The notes beneath the pieces were generated by a model, which ran no database searches, was not told the origin of the DNA, and worked only from the letters and a program-made list of their open reading frames with translations. Of a stretch of 64,000 bases of DNA, positions 29,840 through 40,914 are shown one piece after another (position 1 is the stretch's first letter; each line of letters opens with the position of its first letter). Source of the DNA: Siphonodentalium dalli (lineage: Eukaryota > Mollusca > Scaphopoda > Gadilida > Siphonodentaliidae); assembly GCA_032622095.1 (NCBI GenBank), contig CP136064.1, positions 43,108,989 through 43,172,988 of the forward strand, in the 5' to 3' direction. The position numbers and the translations under genes were made by a program.

Positions 29840-30690
29840 TAACATCTGGTGGTCCAACTCCAGACAAATGCAAACGGCTACGGCCAAGAGACCAGGACAC
29901 ACCGGGTTGACCATGGTTGTTCGACCAGGTGTGAGAAAATTTTGAAAACTATACAAGAAAATCAGCATCTAGACAGGCCATCGATCAACTGAAGCTTTCC
30001 TATAGTGTTGGAAATTTCAAACCTCATACTCCCCCTCAGGTTGGAAAATTCTCCAACTGATGACCATTTCAGTCAACAAGTTTCACCAAATGTAGTAAAA
30101 TATTGTTTTGTTAAACTAATTACCAGTTTATATTGGCCACGGTGGAGGGACAATGACACACCGGGCGGACCATTGAAATCTGAACAAGAAAATCGCAAAA
30201 TCCTAGCATCTATAGACTAGCATCAAGCCTTCCTAGAGTTGGAAATTTGAAATCTGAAACTCCCTCTTAGGTTGGAAAATTTTCAACTGATGACAATTCC
30301 AATGACAATTTTGACCAAATGTATGACAATATTGTTTTCTTAAATTAACTAGCAGTTTTTGACTGGCCACGGGGGCAGGACCAGGACACAAGCTTTCCAG
30401 GTATTTGAAATTTCCAACCTGTCACCCCCTAAGGTTGGAAAATTTCCAACTGATGACCATTTCAGTCAAATATTTTGACCAAAAAATAGGCAAATATGCA
30501 AATATTGGTTCAAAAACAATAAATTCCCCTCAATAAATTATTGTAAATCAAACTACAAGAACATTTTCAACCTATTGTTGGTGTGAAATTTCCAACTAAT
30601 GTTTTGGCAGGTATGAAATTTCCAACCGTTGAACAGTTTGACCAAACTTGGGGGGGTGAGATACCCCCAACCACCCCTGTCGCCACGTGT
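29840..30690 (+). repeat. Dispersed repeat, TTGGAAATTT family, copy 2 with internal tandem units
   Basis: Three to four units of about 190 bp, each with GTTGGAAATTTC, CTCAGGTTGGAAAATT, CAACTGATGACCATTTCAGTC and TTTTGACCAAA, then GGCCACGG..GGACCAGGACACA. The right part (30541-30660) equals the inverted copy at 466-595. No coding potential. Confidence 0.75.
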
Positions 30691-30718
30691 CTGCTCCCAA
30701 CATATACATATATTATAT

Positions 30719-31002
30719 TCAATTTATAGAATAGCACGAATAGAAATAGAAATCTTGGGAAATAAACAAGAGAACAAAGCAGCTTAGTAACAAAGAGACG
30801 ACGGCGCCGATAGCGTGGGCAGATAGCCTTTGATCCCAAACGGATATCTTCTTCCGGCGCGCGGAATGTGTGGCTCGACGGTCGATTTTCAGATCATCAA
30901 TTATCTGTGCCACTGCCTGTTCAGAGTCCACCAACTTGTCAGTGGGCAAACACCTGGTGGGTACTAGGAACTTTGAGGTCGAGGCAATCTTCGTCGGAAA
31001 CC
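30719..31002 (-). CDS. Probable last exon of a minus-strand membrane protein gene (juxtamembrane and transmembrane tail)
   Basis: Minus-strand reading after a good acceptor (TGTGTTATTCTATGCAG|GG) gives about 94 codons to a TGA at 30719. The protein has a polar juxtamembrane stretch, LPTDKLVDSEQAVAQIIDDL, a basic patch SARRKKISVWDQRLSA, one hydrophobic segment AIGAVVSLLLSCFVLLFI, and a short tail. In my memory the basic patch plus one membrane helix resembles the C-termini of predicted molluscan single-pass membrane proteins; no family name is claimed. Intron phase would be 1. No upstream exon or poly(A) signal was found with confidence, and a TIR element begins 230 bp upstream, so it may be a broken or very long gene. 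Confidence 0.45.
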
Positions 31003-31300
31003 CTGCATAGAATAACACATTTGGTTCAAGAACTTATAAAATTCTTTGACATTTACTGAGCAGGCCTCTATTGTAGGTTTTATAAGTCAACAATGCATAA
31101 ATAAAAACAAAGTGCGTTGACATGCTTTTGTCAATTATCACTTCATACATAGCAATATCAATTTATTTGGAGAAAAAAAGCCATATTAGACCTTTATTAC
31201 ACGCTTGTTCCCAGAAGTACAGTGTTATTGCTGTTCCATATTTACAAAGGTTGGCACTGGATAGTACATAGCACAGGGTGTTGCGTTATGCGCATGCGCA

Positions 31301-32750
31301 AAATTGTATTCATGTGAAGTTACTTTCAGCCTCATCGTTCTGTCTTTTTCTCGACGGAAGTAAAATTTACGTTTCGCGCATGCGCTATATGCAAATTTTT
31401 TGTTTCTCTCTTGCTGAATTCAAACGTAATTGGTTAGAACACGTATTATCGTAGTTTAGGGAAAATGAATGTGGTGTTGAGTGGGAACGTTACATCCTTC
31501 CATATGAATTCAACGACTATTGCCTGGTAAAACTGGATAAAAACTCGATTTGAAACGAAGTTCTGGTGACACTGACCGTGAATCGTGATGTTGACATTCA
31601 CATTGTTGTTGACATTTTGATTGAATTTTGTCAGCGGAAACACTCGTTTCTCAACGAAAGAATTTGGGAACCTCAGAGAGTTTAAAACACACACAACTGA
31701 TTATACACCAGCGAACATTCTCACAAGAAGAAAACCACAACACAAGTGAATTAATGTTGCCAACTGCAGTGACTACTGGAACACAACAATAACAATGTGG
31801 CTAGCAGTAGCAACAGCATGGAATGTACTAGTACCGGTAGTATTGTACCAACCACAGTGGAATTTGACAATACAATTAGGATTTTGGACTGAACTGGACT
31901 TAAATCTAGCTGGAGTACAGATTCAATTTCAGTGGAATTATGGATGTACAAGACAGTTTGTGCCACAATACTCAACAGTTACTAGTAATAATACCACTTC
32001 TAGTAAATTTAAAATGACTAATTTTAATTTTTTCAAGTATCAATCATCTGGCATCAAACAAATAACCCTAATGTGGAAGGTGTATTGAGGTAATTTGTTA
32101 ATACATACCTGTAGCTCAAGGCTGTTACTAGTATTACTAGTAGGAAAACATTCTACAATAAATCTAGTTCAGTCGACTCTACAGCTGCAGCAATCTGCGA
32201 AAGCGGTCATATTGACGTACAATAAATCGATTAAATCCTGCCAGAAGCTGAAGTTTGCCACACTGCTAAATATAAGTTAATTGACATTTATAATATATGA
32301 TTTCATTCCAATTAAAAATAAAAAATTCCATCAAAATTGCTGTTGAGATTTGAGAATAGGTGCGAGGATTGAATTGACTCAAATTGTCAGTTCGCATTCC
32401 CATGATTCCCATCATAACAAATTTGTAATCTCAATCCAGGATCCAGGATTCAATTTCAAGTCAGCTAACTAGTGAGAGTCAATTGCGGTGATCAGTTTAT
32501 TGAAAATTTTTGTAATCATATATTTTATTTAGTTACATGATACTTGAAAAGTTATTTAAAAGTATGAGCTAACCACTTGACTATATTTTGATTCATTTAG
32601 TGAAAATTCATAGTATTAAAATACCACAATAAATCAATTTGAAAATCAGTCTTCTTGAATCAATCTCTCCATGAGGTCATCGGTGGTGCTATCACTAACC
32701 CCTCCCTCACATGACTCCAGGCTCCAATTCAATTAATTTGAGATAAGTAT
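31301..32750. other. Left interior of the 4.1-kb TIR element
   Basis: No recognised gene. An open frame at 31795-32088 is rich in Trp, Gln, Asn and Thr with no domain, and the opposite strand is also open, so it is not accepted as a gene. A word CAGCAATCTGC(G/A)AAAGC(G/C)GTCAT at 32190-32215 recurs near 35034-35060. Confidence 0.4.
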
Positions 32751-32764
32751 ATATAATCCCTTAT

Positions 32765-33230
32765 TGAACTTAAGCGCAATAAGAGCTAATTGCTGCGCAA
32801 TAAGAAATATTGACGAAAGGATTCATTGGGCCATAAATTAATTTTCTTCATCAAATGTTTGTAATTATTTTACAATTTGTTTAATTTACATGTAGTATAC
32901 TAAAAGTTGTTGAAGAAAATTAATTTATGGCACTATGAATCCTTTAGTCAATATTCCTTATTGCGCTTAAGCGCAATTAGCTCTTATTGTACTTAAGCGC
33001 AATCTCTTAATTGCGCTTAAGCGCAATTCGATTTTTCCTTATTGCGCTTAAGTTCAATAAGGGATTCTTTATTGCGCTTAAGCTCAATTATTTATTAAAT
33101 GTCAATTTGGCATCCCATAGTATTCAGCATCAATTATAATTAGAAATATCAATTTAGTCAATATTCCTTATTGCGCTTAAGCCCAATAAGAATTAGGAGC
33201 TAATTGCGCTTAAGCGCAATAAGGAATATT
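32765..33230. repeat. Array of the palindrome TTGCGCTTAAGCGCAA, cluster 1
   Basis: Perfect copies at 32961-32976, 33011-33026 and 33204-33219, with about six one- or two-base variants between (for example TTGCGCTTAAGTTCAA, TTGCGCTTAAGCCCAA). They are flanked by A-T as ATTGCGC..GCGCAAT. Spacing is irregular, 20-50 bp. Confidence 0.9.
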
Positions 33231-33330
33231 GACTAAAGGATTCATAGGGCGATAAATTAATTTTCTTCAACAATTTTTTGTAATTATTTTAGAATTTGTT
33301 CAATCTACATGTAGTATACTAAAAGTTAAT
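32798..33330. repeat. Triplicated segment in direct and inverted orientation
   Basis: The segment GATTCATTGGGCCATAAATTAATTTTCTTC..TAGTATACTAAAAGTT (32818-32916) is repeated directly at 33237-33330. Its first half is also present inverted at 32912-32960. The palindrome cluster lies at the junctions. Confidence 0.8.
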
Positions 33331-34395
33331 ATGAAAAAAGTAGAGCATATGGATTTCAGTCAATGACACATACCTATGGAACTCCCTCAAATTACATATG
33401 TGTGCACATTTTCCCATATATCTTCTGATCTGATAACAAGCGCGCTTTGTTGGCCGTTATCCCACATATCAGTCCAGCATCACTAAATTCACCCTCTGGG
33501 GACTTCATTCTGCTTAAACCTCATTATCTCTGGCAAGTTTCTTTATTATCAAATTTCTATAGAAACTTCACATAGATTCTATTTCTTTTTTAGTTTAGTT
33601 TCTCTATTTTGGAAGACTATTTCCCCCAAATTGGCAGACAACACATTGCATAATTGAGGTTCCCAATGGGTGTACATCACAATATTCATCACTTTGGAAC
33701 TTCATAGCAGATGAGGCCATGAATTTGGTGACAGGAACATTAAACTCAGGCTTGTATGTCAAATAATGTATTAGCCCCCCCCCCATAATTCTGAGAATAA
33801 AGGCAACTATCCCATGATATTTCCCTAGTTAGGTGATCGACGTGTGTCAGTTTCTCTTAATATCGTCTAATTTGATAAGGAACGCTCTAAGCTGATAAGG
33901 AACACTCTATATATTCATATATGATCAGATATGATAATATATTTACCCCCCCCACTTAGGATCAACGACACTTATCCGACAAGACCTCCTGTGTTAATTC
34001 CCCCTGTATATGAATTTACAGCAACCAAAGTCCAACTATTTTTGGTATATGATTAATTATTTAATTATAATTGTTTATCAGTGCCCATTTAAGTCGTCTT
34101 AGATCAACGGCACCTATAAGTACATGTACACCATAGACTTGAAATAGGGGAAAAACTCTATTTTCATATTATCAGCATCCCTGTCCCCAAGAATTTGTGT
34201 CTCCATCCCAGAGATTTAGTATATTTTATAAATATATAGACCTACCATTTTCATGGTCATAAAAGGGATCTTGTGGTTACTGGGGGATTGCTTCCCTGAT
34301 ATGTTGGGCCTATATAAACTTTAAGTTTAGTGATGTGTTTAGGCCTGTGCCATTTAAAATTAATTCAGGGGGGGGGGGGTCAATGCATATTAATT
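33331..34395. other. Interior of the TIR element; contains a fragment of the 58.4-kb repeat family
   Basis: 34135-34320 resembles the tandem family at 58440-58900 (CTATTTTCATAT.ATCAGCATCCCT, GTGTCTC, CATGGTCATAAAA.GGGAT, GGTTACT). Eight-C runs lie near 33777 and 33948, and a 12-G run at 34368-34379. No gene. Confidence 0.6.
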
Positions 34396-34397
34396 TG

Positions 34398-34570
34398 TAT
34401 TTGTGCTTAAGCGCAAATGTTTTGCGCTTAATCGTAAATGATTTGCGCTTAAGCACAAATGATTTGCGATTAAGCGCAAATGATTTATGCTCAAGCCTAA
34501 ATATTTGCACTTAAAGATAGAGGTTATTTGCACTTAACTTAGCGCATATATTTGCGCTTAAGTTAAGTGT
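34398..34570. repeat. 21-bp array of the TTTGCGCTTAAGCGCAAA palindrome, cluster 2
   Basis: About five 21-bp units (ATTTGCGCTTAAGCGCAAATG and variants) then diverged copies to 34570. Since 21 is a multiple of three and the unit is self-complementary, the minus strand reads as repeated KSFALKR-like heptapeptides; a protein product is not claimed. Same core as cluster 1, 1.2 kb away, with one extra T-A on each side. Confidence 0.9.
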
Positions 34571-35488
34571 AAATAAATAATAAATGTGAAAAGGGCCTCC
34601 AAGTCTCATACAAAACGATTGTTGGGTCACCCAACTGATTTTGGAGGAGAATAAATACAAGCAACAACTGAACAAGTAAAATTAATAAACAATTATTTAT
34701 TAAATAATAATGAAATTCGAAAAGCTCAGCAATAGCCCCTTGCTACTGCTAGCAGAGTTTAAACGCCATCGGCAAAAAAACAACGAAAATGGGTGATTTA
34801 CTTCGCAATTTGCATCGTAGTTTTAGAATCTTTTTCCAAAAAGAATGTGTGGATAAACTGCAGACAATGTTCGGCTCGTGGTAGATGAACATTCATCTAA
34901 AACATAAATCTGAATTTCACTTAAATGTGACCTATCCATTGCGAAACGACAGCGTCCAGAATCGACAATCAAATGCCAAAATTCATCGAACATTCTCAAA
35001 GTCAAAACAGCGTCATATCTTCTACTGGAAGCAGCAATCTGCAAAAGCCGTCATGTCTTTTTTTGGGGGGTTAATTTTATTGTTTAATGTTGGCCCCTAA
35101 TCAGCAATAATTATATATAATTAGTAATTACAATTGTTTGCGTGATTCAAATTTGTAGGTACGAAACACTAATTGTATGTTTTAAAATGACGCCATTGTT
35201 AGATAACGATAGTGACGTTCCCGGTTAATTGCGAGCATGCGCAGAACGTAACACCCTGTGCTATGTACTTTTCAGTGCCAACCATTTACAAATACGTATG
35301 GAACTTACGTTCCAGACGCATATCGTTGACGTAAAATGACGTACACGACGTTCCCCTCAACCATGAAACCGGAACTATAAAATAAAAGCATCATCACACA
35401 TGACAAAACACACCCTCTATGTGCCTAAATAAACCTTCTAAGTCTGTATTTTTAATGCACGGATTCTAGGACGCGAAGCGTGTAATAA

Positions 35489-35574
35489 ACACAGAACGAC
35501 ACGATGTGTAAATGGGTTTGTCAATACGGCACTCGTGCTGTCGCCGAAGGATAGAACATCGTGTCGTTCTGTGT
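35489..35574. repeat. Hairpin element, ACACAGAACGACAC family, copy 2
   Basis: Perfect 19-bp arms ACACAGAACGACACGATGT (35490-35508) and its complement (35556-35574), with a CGCCGAAGG-containing loop. ATTCTAGGACGCGAAGCGTGTAATAA precedes it, as in copy 1 at 24.2 kb. Confidence 0.85.
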
Positions 35575-35801
35575 ATTTAGTTCACATTTATAGAAATGTA
35601 ATTTTGCATGTATTGGCTGAAGATATGAGTTTGAATGATAATTTATTGTGATTTATTATACAACTGTCTGTAACGTTGTTCTGGATCATAAGCTCAATGC
35701 GAACCTCTTTGGGGATCGAACAAGGTTCAACATGAACATATTTCAATACGAAAAAGTTCAATATGGCACTATTTGAGGGACTATGTTCTATATACGTATA
35801 G

Positions 35802-35900
35802 GTTATAACCCCCTTGTGTATCTGTACAAGAAATATAGACCAAGGCCGCGAAGCGGCCGCGGTCTATATTTCTTGTACAGATACCCAAGGGGGTTATGAC
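35802..35900. repeat. Hairpin palindrome (40-bp arms)
   Basis: Arms 35802-35841 and 35861-35900 differ at two positions. The centre is GGCCGCGAAGCGGCC, itself palindromic, so the whole 99 bp can fold nearly end to end. It ends 78 bp before the 6-kb element. No ORF. Confidence 0.9.
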
Positions 35901-35978
35901 ATATTTATAAAACGGTTCACACCCCAAGGCAACACAATTGAGTCACAGAGTTAATTGAATGGATTGTGGTGTTACCTA

Positions 35979-37400
35979 TAGTCTAGGCTGTGCTGGGGGG
36001 TGATCGTCGCACATCGGGGGAATTTATGCGACCATCATTTTCTTATGGGAAAATTACTCTAGTTTTCGAATTCAGAGGGCGCCGAGCCGAGATAGGTGAC
36101 AAAATATAACTTTTCACTATGTTTCATATGGTACCCTACCTAAAAAATGACATATTTTCAAAGGTTAACAGGCATTAGCCAACTGGTTAACACTGTTAAC
36201 TTAACAGGGCATCAACATCGGAAAGATTGTAAACATATTTGCAAATTATGGAACGAATATAGACACTTAATCAGATTCAACATCGTTTTCATGCTTTCGT
36301 TCTGATTTTGTGACGTCATGGTAAAATATGTAGCGTGACGCGTCAAACATTCATGGCGATTCAGACAAAGTGTTGTGCGTCAACTCTGTGCAACAATAGC
36401 ATATCTGTCGAATTCTTCCAAGTTATATATTTTTGGAAATGGAAGGGTACCCCCTATATAATGATGTTCAAACTAACATTATATCTTTCCAGTATTGACA
36501 TAATAGACAAAAACTTAACCCTCCCCCCAATTTCACAAATACCCACATATATGTGTCCATGCAGTTTGTGTCCACCAAATAAATTGACAATGCACAGTTT
36601 ACCTTTTCATATTGTGTAGAATCTTACGGCGACACTGATAATGTAAAACATCGTTCAAATCCTAGATTAGGAAGGTAATAAAATCCAAGATGGCGTCCAA
36701 GATGGCCGCCAATTTTGATATTGACACTCGATACACCAGATGTATGGTAACCGGACTAGATCATCAACTCTGTGCAAATATAGCATATCTGTCGAATTCT
36801 TCCAAGTTAACTATTTTTGCCTACAAAATGATGTTCATATCTTTATTATATATCTCCAAATGGTAAACTAATCGAGAAAAGCTTAACCCTCACCCCAATT
36901 TCACAAACATCCACTTAAATGCACCCATGCAGGTTGTTTCCAATAAAACATCGAAAATGCACATTTTGTAGTGTCATATAGGGCAGAACCATCCGGGGAC
37001 ATGGAGAATGTAAGATTCGGTTCAAATCCTAGATTTTGAAGGTAATACAATCCAAGATGGCGTCCAAGATGGCTGCAAAGTTTAATATCGGCACTCTGTG
37101 CACACTGAGTGTGCACAGTGCACACCGGGCTGGAAAATCGCAAGTGCTTTATTGTAACTGATCTTTATTTCATAGAGGCTGTATTGTAATATGTATAAGT
37201 CAACTGGTTACGTAAAACCAATGATGGAGACCAAAATGGCCGCCATAAAACTAAAAAATGTTCCGATAAAATTACCTGCTTCCGAGTTGCAATGTTATGT
37301 CATCTGCATGTTATGAGTTTTGTAGCTTATTCGCTCGTGCATATATGTCTGTTTATAATGTGATCAGAATCCAATAAAACTGTTGGCATTGAGAAATTAA
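35979..37400 (+). repeat. Left terminal inverted repeat of the 6-kb element
   Basis: Contains a 94-codon open frame (about 36335-36619) that also exists in the right arm with a few substitutions. The segment 36376-36440 recurs at 36765-36830, and AATCCAAGATGGCGTCC recurs at 36686 and 37049. CAAGATGGC(G/C)GCC-like words, similar to YY1-type sites, appear several times. Confidence 0.85.
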
Positions 37401-40400
37401 ATGCTCATTTTATTTTTCAAAATCGACATGCAATGCCAAATTGCCACAATGGGATAGTGTTTCAACCTGACATCCATTTTGTGGTATACAAGTCAACGTT
37501 CTGCTTGGTGATGAAACTGCTGACTTTTATAATACTACAATAAGAATTGAAGCTACAATGCCGACTAAATATACATATTCAATCCTCAATAACCAATGTA
37601 GGTGTCCACGGTAATGACCCATTAGACCCGCTTACACAAACCGTCAAGCAATAACAACCAATTTAGAATCCTGATAAGAGCGGGTATGCAAAGAATGGAC
37701 AATTTATTTTATATGTCTCATCAATGTTGTCAATGCGTACTGTGGTAATTGATTTTCAAGTTCATTGGAGTGATGTTCTATGGAAATAACCGAAACAAAT
37801 CTCAAACAAATCAGACAAAATACGTATCTGTGTCGTTATATTCTCGCAGCTGCTATGGTCCCATCAGTCGTGGATTTATGCTTATTTACTTAAGCAGTTC
37901 ATTTGAGTATTTGCTTATCTTTACTTAATGCTATGCCGCTTGATATGCGTGGTTGTAGGTGTATTAATTATTTTATTGATACACGACCAATAGTATAATT
38001 ATTGTCCTGCTAATGTAATATAGATCTTGTATGTCTGAGTAGTGGCTGATGCCTTCGGCGAGTTATATATATGCATTCGCTTCCATATTATTTTATATCT
38101 TCCCGGCTGTCCAGAATTCGCGTTGCTATCACAATATATTTAAACACATTATATGCATTCAGTATTTAACTTCATACAAGGCATTGGTCGTTTTAAATAA
38201 TATCAAGTTACTTGGAGCTTACCCCAAGAATGTTGCACATAACCAACTTTCAGGTTTGGTTGGAACAGGTAGAATATTATCAAAACTGACCCCCGATTTG
38301 TAAAACTAATGCTTTGAATGATAACGGTAAGTGTGAGGCCGTGGCATTGATTGTGCTAAATCCCATGACATTTGGATCCATGAAAGTTGGTCTCACACTG
38401 TATGTATCACACGACTCTCCGTCACACGTACCCAACTATGACAATCACGTACAGTACTCGAAAGGGATAAAACTATATTTATATATCAGTATGGAGCAAT
38501 CTCGGCAATTAACCAAAGATGAAAAGTACAAGGATTAGAAAGCCACACAGTTATAAGGCGTGCTCAAAATTTCATATACTCAGTTGCTCAGCATTAGAAT
38601 TATGCTTGTCATACTAAAGTTATCCCTTTCGCTGATGCTGACCCATTTCAACCAACGGGATGACAACTCGTTGGTCACATGTTATCAGCCATAGCCGCGG
38701 AATTAGTTTTTATCAAAATAGAGTATAACCGCTACAGGTAGGACATTCTCAAGAAATATAGTAGCCGTGGAGTACTTTTAACACAAACAATAATTAGCAG
38801 CTCCTTTGCACGATCGCCATTTTTCTGCAATGGAACAACCTACGTATCTGATATATGTCAAATATTCATGATTGTGGTAATTGTCCATAGGATACATTTT
38901 ACGATATGCGTGAACCAGTTATATGTATCTGACCGAAAGCATATATGCAAGCATGCGATTATCACAAATATCAGATAATCTACATAGGTGTGGTAGTTAT
39001 TGTGTGCATTCATCTAAGTAGACGTCCCAGAAAACAATTGATTTAAATCCTTATTTTAGCTTAATATTGAGGAAATTGAAGCCGTAATGGGTCGGTATAT
39101 TTTGAGTAAGTTTACCTTGTGAGCACCATACAATCAAACCAGGTTCCATCGTTGCATGTGGCGACGGTCCTATATTCGACAATGCCACACGTTCTTGATT
39201 GAATGTTGGATTGAATGTATGACATGTATAGACAATCGCAGTCGGACATCTGATGGCTGTTGGACCTGTTTGCTCATAATATGGATTCTTCTGCGACATG
39301 GGGCAAGGCATATAGTAAACTTACACATAGTATCCCACACATATGAAACTTCGAAAGTAGCAACACCCTTTGCTTCCAGCATATTAAATTAGTAATCTCT
39401 CTACTTTCTTATGTGTACACCTGGTAGGAATTTAGATCGAGATACTTCATGCTTTGAGTTATGGTAATGTACGTGAAAAATTGCACACAAATAATGCAAA
39501 CATATTTGCCCTTTGAAAACCAGTTAAGTGTTACATTTAATAAATCGATCTTGTCTCGACTAAGGTTATGCGATTGAAGTTAATTTGTCTTCAAAATTGT
39601 CGATTCTAACTCGCCACCTTACTAAATCGAAAAAAAAAAAAATTCTTATAATTTGAATTTAGTCCCAATATTAATAAAATTCGTCCATTTTTCTATTATA
39701 TATACCCATGCCATTCAGTGCCAATTATGAATTACTTATGATAAACAATTACTTGTTGGGAACAATCACGTATCCAGCTGAAGAGTAATTGGATTGCGTC
39801 TTCTCGGCTTATCGTACTTGGCAGAAATGCCCGCGCACATGCGCCAACCAACTTTTTTATAGTGTTCCCCGAGTTGACAGCTAATGATTAAATTAGGTTC
39901 ACATAAGACCAGAACATCAACTTAATCGTGTCACCGGCTGTGTAGATCCGATAGATGTTTGTTACTCATTGCTGATAAGTACCAGCATGATGAAGTCATG
40001 TTATCGGTGGTTAAATGTCTAACGAAATTGTCTACGAGTGGATAGGCCTTATCCATTATAAAATATGGCAGAAACTTATTATTTCTTCGTCTCTTGACGA
40101 AATGGATGAACATCATAACAAAACGCTCAATAGATGTATTAATATATTTCGACAGCGACGTGAAACCTGAACTGCAGGTGTGAAATAAAATGATATGGAA
40201 GTGAGGGCATAAACCTGTGAATTAACTCGTCAACCACCCATGACTATAGTACGTTGGTGGGAAATTTATTTAAACTATCGGTTGCAACTACGAATAGTTC
40301 ATAAAATGAGTATTTGCAACGAACATGCAACCGTTTATTGTTATCTAAATCTTCAGAGTTGAGAAGTTCTAAACAAATACGAATTAGAACTGCTTATGTA

Positions 40401-40914
40401 AACACCCATTTCCGTGCGGGGTGGCATCCCGAGGAAATGTAGAGAAACAGTTTTAGTTCGGTCTAATTGCTGGTGATTATTGTCCGTTATTACATTGGAA
40501 CATCGCTTCTTTGAACGTAGAAACCAACTACCATGGTAAGCAGTTGACGACATTAGCGGGGTAATGTGAACACAGTTGGCCAATATTTTCGTATAAACAA
40601 AATATCCGCAATTATTGTAGGTCCGTTATCTCCAGACGGTTTACGATTGCGGGTCTAATGTGCTACTAGCATGGACAAACTCCTTTATTTATTGATAATT
40701 GAATATATAACTATTAGTGCATACACTGAATAGGCATGATTTAATCGGCGTTGTGGCTTCCATTATTGCTATACTAATGTGGATGTTTGCAGTTGTAGCA
40801 TCGTGTAGCAGAACATTGACATATATACCATCAAATGATTGGATGTCAGTTTGAAATTCGGTCCTATTTAGGCAATTTGACATTATATGATGTCGTTATT
40901 TCGAGAAATTAATG
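37401..40914. other. Unique centre of the 6-kb element
   Basis: 3.5 kb with no transposase, RT or other recognisable gene. Short ORFs at 38049-38538 (plus) have no domain. An exon-like segment lies at 39116-39265 on the minus strand (separate entry). An A12 run is near 39632. Confidence 0.5.
39116..39265 (-). other. Exon-like 150-nt segment, minus strand
   Basis: Bounded by acceptor-like GAGCAAACAG and donor CAAG|GTAAAC. One frame is open for exactly this interval and closes at the donor (TAA in GTAAAC). It reads as a Cys-containing peptide ending in TVATCNDGTWFDCMVLT, reminiscent of extracellular Cys-rich modules. It would be a symmetric phase 2-2 exon. Another frame is also open here. Very tentative. 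Confidence 0.2.

Larger units (their letters stand above)
31233..35304. mobile_element. 4.1-kb element with about 60-70-bp terminal inverted repeats
   Basis: The left end 31233-31300 (GTTCCATA..TTTACAAAGGTTGGCACT, AGTACATAGCACAGGGTGTT, GCGCATGC) pairs with the complement of 35226-35304. The interior has two arrays of a 16-bp palindrome, a triplicated segment, and no transposase-like ORF. Class unknown; possibly a composite of nested insertions. No clean target duplication was seen because flanks and TIRs blur at the ends. Confidence 0.65.

Noticed and set aside
31751-32088. Overlapping ORFs rich in Trp/Gln/Thr (plus) and Leu/Ser (minus)
   Set aside because: Open on both strands because of biased composition (ACA, GTA and AGT words); no domain.
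32765-34570. CRISPR-like palindromic repeats with spacers
   Set aside because: The context is a eukaryotic transposon, spacers are related and irregular, there are no cas genes, and the 16-bp palindrome is diverged between units.
36335-36619. THAP-like zinc finger in the 94-codon ORF of the long inverted arm (KCCASTLCNNS)
   Set aside because: Only a loose CC..C spacing is seen; the downstream conserved THAP residues are not recognisable, and the arms alone explain the duplicate ORF.
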